Source: Desulfobacterales bacterium (GTDB lineage: Bacteria; Desulfobacterota; DSM-4660; Desulfatiglandales; JALVZP01). From it: a stretch of DNA of 5,595 bases. The position numbers were made by a program, and so were the translations under genes. The notes below the pieces were generated by a model. It was not told the DNA's origin and ran no database searches. It worked only from the letters and a program-made list of their open reading frames with translations. The DNA is taken from NCBI GenBank assembly GCA_027064285.1, contig JAMOPX010000222.1:1-5595 (forward strand), given 5' to 3'. Shown in pieces: positions 1 to 5,063 of the stretch (positions are counted from its first letter, which is position 1; every line of letters begins with the position of its first letter).

Positions 1-218
1 CAGAAAGGATATTTCGTGTTCCTGCAAGGGTGGGTTATCCAAGATATGTAGGAGGAAGATCTGAGATAGCAAGAGAACCCATGTATGCCACAGCATTAGG
101 TCTTCTTATGTACGGAGCAAGGGAGAGGAAAAAGAAAAGGAAGTTTAGGATAAGAGATTCTAATATATTCCTCAGGATAATGAATACTATGAAAAAATGG
201 TTTAGTGAAGTTTTTTAA
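1..218 (+). CDS. ftsA: Cell division protein FtsA, C-terminal end (5' part outside window)
   Basis: This is the last 71 residues of FtsA, read in the frame that begins at base 3 and ends at TAA 216-218. FtsA is an actin-like ATPase that binds the FtsZ tail and tethers the Z-ring to the inner face of the cytoplasmic membrane. The visible part starts with ERIFRVPARVGYP, continues through GGRSEIAREPMYATALGLLMYG, which matches the conserved end of the actin-like fold (subdomain 2A), and then has a basic Lys/Arg linker (RERKKKRKFR). It finishes with an amphipathic helix, RIMNTMKKWFSEVF, of the kind FtsA uses as its C-terminal membrane-targeting sequence. The ATP-binding motifs lie upstream of the window. 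It sits 18 bases before ftsZ, the usual ftsA-ftsZ order, so the two are almost certainly co-transcribed. An internal GTG at 30 could be mistaken for a start, but the frame is open and FtsA-like upstream of it. Confidence 0.93.
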   Translation, partial: ERIFRVPARVGYPRYVGGRSEIAREPMYATALGLLMYGARERKKKRKFRIRDSNIFLRIMNTMKKWFSEVF

Positions 219-236
219 TAATGTAGGGGGTTAAAT

Positions 237-1499
237 ATGGGGACAAAGTTTAACATAGTAGAGGAAAGAAAGGTATATAATCTTACAAAAATAAAGGTTA
301 TAGGAGTAGGAGGAGCTGGATGTAATGCCATTAATAATATGATTAATGCAGAATTGCAGGGAGTGGATTTTATAGTTGCAAATACAGATGCGCAAGACTT
401 AGAGAGATCTCTTGCAGAATTAAAGATACAGCTTGGTCCTGATCTAACAATGGGTCTTGGAGCAGGCGGGGATCCAGAAATAGGAATGAAGGCAGCAGAA
501 GAAAGTGCGGATCAGATAAGAGAGTATCTCGGAGAGCCAGATATGGTTTTTATAACTGCTGGTATGGGAGGGGGTACTGGTACAGGAGCATCTCCGGTAA
601 TTGCAAGGGTGTGTAAAGAGACAAAGGCTCTTACAGTAGCAGTAGTAACAAAGCCCTTTTTATTTGAAGGCGAAAAAAGGATAAAAAGGGCACTTCAGGG
701 AATAGAATTGCTCAGAAAAGAAGTAGACAGTCTGATTCTTATAAACAATGAAAAACTGAAATCCATAGGCACAAAGTCTATGAGTTTTGTAGAGCTGTTA
801 GCAAAGGCAGATAATGTGCTTTTAGATGCAGTAAAAGGTATTTCTGATCTTATAACGAGTCAGGGATTTATTAACTTAGACTTTGCTGATGTAAAGAAAG
901 TTATGGAAAAAAGAGGTACCGCCCTTATGGGAAGAGGGGTGGCAAGTGGTGATAAAAGAGCTATTGAAGCGGCTGAGATGGCTATTAAAAGTCCATTACT
1001 TGAGGATATATCTATTAGTAGTGCAAAAGGTCTTTTAATAAATATCACAGGTCCTTCAACTATAAGTATGGAAGAGATAGATACAGCATGTAACTTCTTG
1101 AAAAACCAAGTAAATGAGAATGATGTAGATATTTACTGGGGAGTAGTTATAGATGACAGAATAGAAGATGAGATTCAGGTTACTGTGATAGCTACTGGCA
1201 TAGATGCTGTTGAAGAGGGAGAAGAAGAGCGTGAAGAGGAAAAAGAAGAAAGTCGTTTTACTCATAAAGCAAATGTAGTGAATATAAAAGATAAGATTAG
1301 AGATGCAACGCCTGAAGAGATAAAAGAACCATGGACTGTAAGAAAAGTTAATAACCCTCCAAGCCAGACAGCAAAAGATGGACTTAAGGACGGACAGGAA
1401 GATGGAAAGGGAAAAAAAAGAGGGCTTATAAATAAGATAAAAAACTTAGATTATCCTGCTTTTTTGAGAAACTCTGATTCAAGGATAAAAGAGAAATAG
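237..1499 (+). CDS. ftsZ: Cell division protein FtsZ (tubulin-like GTPase)
   Basis: This is a complete 420-residue FtsZ, the GTPase that polymerises at midcell into the Z-ring and recruits the divisome. Visible motifs are the N-terminal nucleotide-binding loop GVGGAGCNA (23-31), the tubulin signature GGGTGTG (111-117) and the T7 catalytic loop NLDFAD (N213, D215, D218), which completes the GTPase site of the neighbouring subunit. The globular core ends near ATGID (319-323). A roughly 77-residue charged linker follows, opening with a glutamate run (10 Glu within 326-338), and then the conserved C-terminal peptide NLDYPAFLR (403-411), which binds FtsA and other tethers. A nine-residue charged tail follows. 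The ATG at 237 is preceded by a strong Shine-Dalgarno AGGGGG (225-230). The signature is followed by ASPVIA where AAPVIA is commoner, a mild change. The gene lies 18 bases after ftsA and 5 bases before the radical SAM gene. All key residues are present, so it should be functional. Confidence 0.98.
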   Translation: MGTKFNIVEERKVYNLTKIKVIGVGGAGCNAINNMINAELQGVDFIVANTDAQDLERSLAELKIQLGPDLTMGLGAGGDPEIGMKAAEESADQIREYLGEPDMVFITAGMGGGTGTGASPVIARVCKETKALTVAVVTKPFLFEGEKRIKRALQGIELLRKEVDSLILINNEKLKSIGTKSMSFVELLAKADNVLLDAVKGISDLITSQGFINLDFADVKKVMEKRGTALMGRGVASGDKRAIEAAEMAIKSPLLEDISISSAKGLLINITGPSTISMEEIDTACNFLKNQVNENDVDIYWGVVIDDRIEDEIQVTVIATGIDAVEEGEEEREEEKEESRFTHKANVVNIKDKIRDATPEEIKEPWTVRKVNNPPSQTAKDGLKDGQEDGKGKKRGLINKIKNLDYPAFLRNSDSRIKEK

Positions 1500-1504
1500 C
1501 ATTA

Positions 1505-3229
1505 ATGAATAAACGCCTTTATAGGAGGAATATTAAAGAGAAAAGGGAGATAGGGGTCTTACATAAGAAAAAAAGAGAAAGATTTTCAGTAGCACTTGTA
1601 TATCCTAATCTTTATCATGTTGGGATGTCTAATTTGGGTTTTCAGATTGTATATGACCTGCTTAACAAAAGAGATGATGTGCTTGCAGAAAGATTTTTCC
1701 TTCCATATGAAGAGGAACCTTTGCGTTCAATTGAGTCTCAATCTTGTCTCAGTAGCTTTGACTTGATAGCCTTTTCTATTTCATTTGAAAATGATTATAT
1801 AAACATATTAAAAATACTTAAACTTGGCGAAGTTCCTTTGCTGGCAGAACAAAGGCAAAGCATATATCCATTAGTAATAGGGGGAGGAGTATCAGTATTT
1901 CTGAATCCTGAACCTTTGTCCTTGTTTTTTGATCTATTTTTGTTAGGAGAAGCTGAGCAAAACCTGGATAATGTGATAGATCTGCTAATAGATTCCTATG
2001 AGCGATTTTCAAGTAAAAGTGATTTACTTCTTTTTATAGCTAAGAATGAACCAAGTGTATATGTGCCTTCCTTTTATAAAACAGAATACAACAAAGATGG
2101 CACAATTTCCTCATTTTATCCTATTCAGAAGGGCATAAAGGAAAAGGTTCTGATTGCAAAGAAGTTTCCTTTAGAAGATGTAGCATACTCAAAGATTATT
2201 TCTTCAGAAACCGAGTTTTCCGATAGAGTTGTAATAGAAATGGCAAGAGGATGCGGAAGATCTTGCAGGTTCTGTGCTGCTGGATATATATACAGACCTC
2301 CAAGATACCATGATTTCGAAACTCTTACAGAGGCTATTCAGAAAGCATTAAATAAAAAAGGATATGTTGGACTGTTAAGTGCATCTATAGCTGATGTGCC
2401 TTCCATAGACAAGATTTTGGCTTTTATTTGTGAAAAAGGAGGTAAATTTTCTATTTCTTCCATAAGGGCAGATGCAGTTAATCTCCGCTTTTTAGATTAT
2501 ATGAAAAAGGCTGGTCAAAGGCAGGTTACTATAGCACCAGAAGCTGGATCTGAAAGGCTTAGAAAAGTGATAAACAAGCATTTGAGTGAAGATAAGATAA
2601 TAAATGCTGTTCAACTGATTGCAAAAAAAGAACTTTCTCTTAAGCTTTACTTTATTTTAGGACTTCCAACAGAGGAGTGGGAAGATGTGGAAGAGATACT
2701 AAGGCTTATCAAGCTTATAAAACACTGTGCAGTAAAGGAAGGAGCACCAAAGGGCAGGATAATTGGTATAAGGGTAAATGTAAGCTGTTTTGTGCCAAAA
2801 CCTTTTACTCCTTTTCAGTGGGTTCATATGGAAGAAGTGGATGAGTTAAAGAAAAAACAAAAATGGTTATCAAAGATGATAGGTAAAGAAGGCGGTATTA
2901 GAGTTAGCTTTGATGTGCCTAAGTGGGCTTATGTTCAGACACTACTCTCATTGGGAGATAGAAGAGTGGCTCATATGCTTTTGCTTGCTCATAAATTTAA
3001 TGGAAATTGGAAAAAAGCATTTAAATATTCAGAATTTAATCCTGACTTTTTTGTTTATAGAGAAAAAGAAGCTTCTGAACTACTCCCCTGGGATTTTATG
3101 GAATCTGGCATAAATAAAGAATATCTTTATAAAGAGTATAAAAAAGCCCTTTCTTGTGAAGAATCAGAAATATGTACTACATCTCCTGCCTGTAAAAAGT
3201 GTGGAGTGTGTAAGTTTCTATCTCTTTGA
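1505..3229 (+). CDS. B12-binding-type radical SAM protein (TIGR03960-like), substrate unknown
   Basis: This 574-residue protein is a radical SAM enzyme. The cluster-binding motif is C250-GRS-C254-RF-C257, preceded by EMARG and followed by AAGYIYRPPR, which is typical of the TIGR03960 family. Residues about 27-160 form a Rossmann-like domain as in B12-binding radical SAM proteins (VALVYPNLYHVGMSNLG near the start, IGGGVSVFLNPEP at 125-137, GEAE at 148-151). However, I do not see a canonical DxHxxG cobalamin ligand motif, so cofactor binding is uncertain. The SAM barrel continues through SSIRADAV, TIAPEAGSERLRKVINKH and YFILGLPTE. The C-terminus carries a second cysteine cluster, C563-KK-C566-GV-C569, plus C551 and C557, possibly an auxiliary metal site. 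The start ATG is 5 bases after the ftsZ stop with only a weak purine-rich upstream sequence, so translational coupling to ftsZ is likely. The DUF2344/TIGR03936 partner that often follows or is fused to this family is absent here. The reaction is not known to me. Confidence 0.88.
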   Translation: MNKRLYRRNIKEKREIGVLHKKKRERFSVALVYPNLYHVGMSNLGFQIVYDLLNKRDDVLAERFFLPYEEEPLRSIESQSCLSSFDLIAFSISFENDYINILKILKLGEVPLLAEQRQSIYPLVIGGGVSVFLNPEPLSLFFDLFLLGEAEQNLDNVIDLLIDSYERFSSKSDLLLFIAKNEPSVYVPSFYKTEYNKDGTISSFYPIQKGIKEKVLIAKKFPLEDVAYSKIISSETEFSDRVVIEMARGCGRSCRFCAAGYIYRPPRYHDFETLTEAIQKALNKKGYVGLLSASIADVPSIDKILAFICEKGGKFSISSIRADAVNLRFLDYMKKAGQRQVTIAPEAGSERLRKVINKHLSEDKIINAVQLIAKKELSLKLYFILGLPTEEWEDVEEILRLIKLIKHCAVKEGAPKGRIIGIRVNVSCFVPKPFTPFQWVHMEEVDELKKKQKWLSKMIGKEGGIRVSFDVPKWAYVQTLLSLGDRRVAHMLLLAHKFNGNWKKAFKYSEFNPDFFVYREKEASELLPWDFMESGINKEYLYKEYKKALSCEESEICTTSPACKKCGVCKFLSL

Positions 3230-3610
3230 ATATTGAAATTTCGCTCTTGCTCCTCTTTGTCCATACTTCTTTCTTTCTTTTTCTCTGGGATCTCTGGTAA
3301 GCATGCCAGCCTTTTTGAGTATAGGTCTGAACTCAGAATTCATAAGAACAAGCGCTCTGCTTATACCATGTCTTAAAGCACCAGCTTGCCCTGAGAGGCC
3401 ACCACCCTTTACAGTAGCCTTTATATCTACTTTATTTGTCATATGACATATATATAAAGGTTCTAATGCATGAATTCTATAAGACTCTTCCAAAAAATAG
3501 TCTTCTAAGCGTTTATCATTTACTATTACTTTCCCTCTTCCTTTTTTTATCCAAACTCTTGCAACTGCTCTTTTTCTTCTTCCTGTTGCATAAAATATTC
3601 TCTCAGCCAT
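3218..3610 (-). CDS. rpsI: 30S ribosomal protein S9 (uS9)
   Basis: This is a complete 130-residue S9, a small-subunit protein in the 30S head whose C-terminal tail reaches the P-site tRNA. Recognisable parts are the N-terminal ATGRRKRAVARV (8-19), the central KGGGLSGQAGALRHGISRAL (68-87) and the basic tail from LTRDPREKERKKYG (104-117) to the invariant terminal SKR (128-130). A longer reading could begin at ATG 3625, but that start overlaps rplM, has no ribosome site, and adds five residues that S9 lacks. ATG 3610 has GGGAG eight bases upstream and gives the usual S9 N-terminus and length. The start lies 2 bases after the rplM stop, so the pair is translationally coupled. The TAG stop (3220-3218) lies inside the 3' end of the convergent radical SAM gene, overlapping it by 12 bases. 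I see no hairpin plus T-run terminator at the junction. Confidence 0.97.
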   Translation of the reverse strand: MAERIFYATGRRKRAVARVWIKKGRGKVIVNDKRLEDYFLEESYRIHALEPLYICHMTNKVDIKATVKGGGLSGQAGALRHGISRALVLMNSEFRPILKKAGMLTRDPREKERKKYGQRGARAKFQYSKR

Positions 3611-3612
3611 AT

Positions 3613-4041
3613 TTAAATCTCCCATTTTTCAGGTTTTTGAGCTTCATGAGGATGATTAGGTCCTACATAAATCTTCAGCTTTTTTAAAAGCTTTCTACCA
3701 AGTCTATTCTTGGGAAGCATTCCTTTTACAGCATGTCTTATTAATTCTTCTGGTTTTTTCTGAAGCAGTTTTTTGGCATTTATCTGCTTCATACCACCCA
3801 TATATCCACTGTGATGATAATAAATCTTATTATCCCATTTCCTTCCAGTAAGTCTTATCTTCTCTGCATTTACTACAATCACAAAGTCACCTGTGTCTAC
3901 ATGAGGAGTAAAGATAGGTTTATCTTTACCACGAAGTTTTTTGGCAATCTGAGAGGCCATCCTTCCTAATATCTTATTGGTAGCATCCACTATATACCAC
4001 TTTCTTTCCACTTCTCCCTTTTTTGCCATAAATGTCTTCAT
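3613..4041 (-). CDS. rplM: 50S ribosomal protein L13 (uL13)
   Basis: This is a complete 142-residue L13, an early-assembling large-subunit protein that binds 23S rRNA. Family hallmarks in order are MKTFMAKKGEVERKWYIVDA at the N-terminus, LGRMAS (25-30), LRGKDKP (36-42), TPHVDTGDFVIVVNAEK (45-61), the TGRKWDNKIYYHHSGYMGG block (65-83), HAVKGMLPKNRLGR (103-116) and the C-terminal VGPNHPHEAQKP (126-137). The open frame extends 21 codons upstream to ATG 4104, but that extension has no family similarity and would run over the likely promoter. ATG 4041 gives the standard MKTF start and has AGGAG (4054-4050) eight bases upstream. It is the first gene of a minus-strand rplM-rpsI operon, a very widely conserved pair, and its stop is 2 bases before the rpsI start. 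Confidence 0.97.
   Translation of the reverse strand: MKTFMAKKGEVERKWYIVDATNKILGRMASQIAKKLRGKDKPIFTPHVDTGDFVIVVNAEKIRLTGRKWDNKIYYHHSGYMGGMKQINAKKLLQKKPEELIRHAVKGMLPKNRLGRKLLKKLKIYVGPNHPHEAQKPEKWEI
3619..3623 (-). promoter_or_regulatory. Ribosome binding site of rpsI, deciding its start
   Basis: GGGAG on the minus strand, eight bases before ATG 3610 and inside the last codons of rplM. It supports the 3610 start over the in-frame upstream ATG at 3625, which has no purine-rich site before it. Its position inside rplM fits coupled translation of L13 and S9. Confidence 0.75.
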
Positions 4042-4075
4042 CTTACATTCTCCTACCCTCAATTTGGAGTTTTTA

Positions 4076-4104
4076 TTTTTAGAAAAATATGCAAAAAAAG
4101 TCAA
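4076..4104 (-). promoter_or_regulatory. Probable sigma70-type promoter of rplM-rpsI
   Basis: On the minus strand there is a -35-like TTGACT (4104-4099), a 17-base T-rich spacer and a -10-like TAAAAA (4081-4076). Transcription would start near 4068 and give a leader of about 27 bases carrying the AGGAG site before ATG 4041. The -35 matches consensus at five of six positions and the -10 at four of six. In such AT-rich DNA the -10 is weak evidence. No other candidate fits as well between here and the gene. Confidence 0.5.
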
Positions 4105-4112
4105 TAAAATAA

Positions 4113-4127
4113 GAACTCATCTGTAAT
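4113..4127. repeat. Left arm of a 13-bp inverted repeat
   Basis: ACTCATCTGTAAT at 4115-4127 is the exact reverse complement of ATTACAGATGAGT at 4321-4333. Starting two bases earlier, the ten bases GAACTCATCT (4113-4122) also recur as a direct copy at 4505-4514. The perfect pairing does not extend in either direction. Confidence 0.7.
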
Positions 4128-4320
4128 AATCAAAAAATCCTATGAAATAATGGTAAAGCAAGAACTGGCCAGGGAAGATGAAACCTTAACCAATAAAAAA
4201 TCCAAGATAAGCAAAGATTAAGAAATTAGCTGATTATCATTTACAAGTATCCAGATATAGGTTTAAGGCTCAAAATTCCTGCTGTAAAGCTGTTTTTGCT
4301 CAATAAAGGGCTAAGTTGTG

Positions 4321-4333
4321 ATTACAGATGAGT
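4321..4333. repeat. Right arm of a 13-bp inverted repeat
   Basis: ATTACAGATGAGT is the exact reverse complement of 4115-4127, about 193 bases away. Together the arms bracket a block of about 220 bp, a size and layout that would fit a small non-autonomous element, although I see no clear target-site duplication. This arm also contains the first of the phased GATGAG repeats. Confidence 0.65.
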
Positions 4334-4351
4334 ACAGATGAGGGAGATGAG
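4323..4351 (+). repeat. Three helically phased GATGAG repeats beside a -35 box
   Basis: TACAGATGAG occurs twice in perfect tandem (4323-4332 and 4333-4342), followed by a shorter third copy, GGAGATGAG (4343-4351). The GATGAG cores begin at 4327, 4337 and 4346, so the spacing is 10 and 9 bp, about one helical turn. The array ends three bases before the TTGACA at 4355. This layout resembles a cooperative binding site for a regulator. That function is inferred from spacing and position only. Confidence 0.6.
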
Positions 4352-4354
4352 TTA

Positions 4355-4382
4355 TTGACATAAATATTAAAAGTGATAATAT
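4355..4382 (+). promoter_or_regulatory. Strong candidate sigma70 promoter reading toward yqeY
   Basis: A perfect -35 TTGACA (4355-4360) is followed by a 16-base spacer and a -10-like TAATAT (4377-4382). TG sits one base before the -10 (4374-4375), in the extended -10 position. Transcription would begin near 4390 and run through the decayed toxin-like sequence into yqeY and mutS2. It may have been the promoter of the lost toxin operon and may now serve yqeY, about 200 bases downstream. Nearer to yqeY I see only TATAAA-like -10 words without a good -35. Confidence 0.55.
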
Positions 4383-4416
4383 AAAAATTTTAGTTAAAAA
4401 GGAGCAGCAATTTTCG

Positions 4417-4560
4417 ATGAGTTTATATAAGGTAGTATTTACAAGGCAACTCACAAAAATGATAATTATTTTTTCGTAAAATTCGTTAAAAAAAGAGATA
4501 TGAAGAACTCATCTAAGTGGTTATTATAAAAGAATAAAAGCTATAAAATTGATTTGTTTT
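4417..4560 (+). pseudogene. Decayed RelE/YoeB-type toxin gene remnant
   Basis: A degenerate frame on the + strand keeps both ends of a RelE/ParE-superfamily mRNA-interferase toxin. It opens at ATG 4417 with MSLYKVVFTRQLTK, closely like the YKVVFTKQA starts of these toxins. It closes with LSGYYKRIK (4513-4539) and IKLIC (4543-4557), resembling the family's LSGYYSRRIN and HRLVY strand pair. Both blocks are in the same frame but are separated by stops TAA 4477 and TGA 4501. Between them RYEELI (4496-4513), like the PPYEEL segment before the SGYY strand, is read one frame over. The whole spans about 48 codons, where intact toxins have about 85, so internal sequence has been lost. AAGGAG (4399-4404) lies upstream at a rather long 12 bases. 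No antitoxin reading frame is recognisable on either side. The remnant runs almost to the yqeY ribosome site. The identification rests on short motifs in correct order and may be wrong. Confidence 0.5.
4505..4514. repeat. Direct copy of GAACTCATCT
   Basis: Ten bases identical to 4113-4122, and nine of them are the reverse complement of AGATGAGTT at 4345-4353. The copy lies inside the decayed toxin-like sequence, where the same bases could also encode part of the EEL/HL segment, so it may be coincidental. Confidence 0.4.
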
Positions 4561-4592
4561 TCACTGCTAATTGCTGAAAAAGGAGGAGTATA

Positions 4593-5039
4593 ATGTCTTT
4601 ATTAGATAAGATCAATGAAGATCTCAAAAATGCGATGAAACAAAAAGACTCTATAAAACTTTCTTGTCTTAGGATGCTTAAGACATCTATAAAAAAAGAA
4701 CAAGTAGAAAAGATGAAAGAATTGACCGACGAGGAAATAGTAAAAGTTATTCAATCTTTAATAAAAAAGGGAAAAGAAGCTATAGAAAATTTTAGAAAGG
4801 GCAACAGGAATGATTTGGCAGAAAAAGAGGAAAAAGAAGTAAAAATCTTTTATGAATACCTTCCAAAACAATTATCTCTTCAGGAAATAGAAAAGATAGT
4901 TCGAGAAGCCATTTCTGAAGTCAATGCCACAAGCATCAAGGACCTGGGAAAGGTGATGAAGATTGCTATGCAAAAGGTAAAAGGAAGAGCCCAGGGAAAG
5001 GATGTAAATGAGGTGGCAAAAAAACTTTTAGATAACTAA
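4593..5039 (+). CDS. yqeY: GatB/YqeY domain-containing protein
   Basis: This is a complete 148-residue, highly charged, mostly helical protein of the YqeY family. YqeY resembles the tail domain of GatB, the amidotransferase subunit that helps turn Glu-tRNA(Gln) into Gln-tRNA(Gln), and a tRNA-related role has been suggested for the stand-alone protein but is not established. Family features are MSLLDKINEDLKNAMKQKDS at the start, LRMLKTSIKKEQVEK (26-40), the middle YEYLPKQLS with its helical surroundings, and the C-terminal DLGKVMKIAMQKVKGRAQGKD signature leading to VNEVAKKLL. The length is normal for the family. The ATG at 4593 has a perfect AAGGAGG (4580-4586) six bases upstream. It is followed after 24 bases by mutS2, so the two are likely co-transcribed. 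In many bacteria yqeY sits with rpsU and dnaG, and neither is in this window. Confidence 0.93.
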   Translation: MSLLDKINEDLKNAMKQKDSIKLSCLRMLKTSIKKEQVEKMKELTDEEIVKVIQSLIKKGKEAIENFRKGNRNDLAEKEEKEVKIFYEYLPKQLSLQEIEKIVREAISEVNATSIKDLGKVMKIAMQKVKGRAQGKDVNEVAKKLLDN

Positions 5040-5063
5040 TTATTTCTTACACGTTCTTAAATA

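Larger units (their letters stand above)
4042..4592. other. Divergent intergenic region with repeats and a decayed gene
   Basis: This gap of about 550 bases between rplM (minus) and yqeY (plus) has no intact gene. The rplM side (4042-4104) carries the leader and promoter. From 4113 to 4333 a perfect 13-bp inverted repeat brackets about 200 bases in which I recognise no gene. Its only internal symmetry is weak: CCTTAACC at 4184-4191 against GGTTTAAGG at 4260-4268. From 4323 to 4351 are three phased GATGAG repeats, at 4355-4382 a promoter, and from 4417 to about 4560 the remains of a toxin-like gene. I looked for tRNA, SRP, 6S and other structured RNA signatures and did not find them. I also see no hairpin followed by a T-run that would make a convincing terminator. 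Confidence 0.7.

Noticed and set aside
860..1265. Minus-strand open frames opposite ftsZ (62 and 69 codons)
   Set aside because: They are shadows of the ftsZ coding frame with no ribosome sites or family similarity.
2910..3113. Alternative + frame of 67 codons inside the radical SAM gene, and a 64-codon minus frame at 1818-2012
   Set aside because: Both lie wholly inside a well-supported gene and have low-complexity, non-family sequence.
3611..3625. In-frame extension of rpsI to ATG 3625
   Set aside because: It overlaps the rplM end, lacks a ribosome site, and adds residues not found in S9. ATG 3610 is better placed.
3436..3687. Plus-strand 83-codon frame opposite rpsI/rplM, leucine and phenylalanine rich
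   Set aside because: It looks like a membrane protein only because it is the complement of Lys/Arg-rich ribosomal protein codons.
4042..4104. In-frame extension of rplM to ATG 4104, adding 21 residues
   Set aside because: L13 normally starts MKTF. The extension has no family similarity and covers the likely promoter, while ATG 4041 has a good AGGAG site.
4161..4190. Possible SRP RNA-like string (CTGGCCAGGGAAGATG)
   Set aside because: It lacks the conserved GGAAG/AGCAGCC apical loop and a pairing partner, so the similarity is superficial.
4150..4221. Short + strand open frame of 23 codons starting MVKQELAREDETL
   Set aside because: It has no ribosome binding site and no recognisable family, and the downstream frames are broken. 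Its composition is somewhat protein-like, but it is too short to support as a gene, and I could not join it to the toxin-like remnant as an antitoxin.
4323..4352. Phased GATGAG repeats considered as a CRISPR remnant
   Set aside because: The units are about 10 bases with no spacers, far shorter than CRISPR repeats, and no cas gene is nearby.
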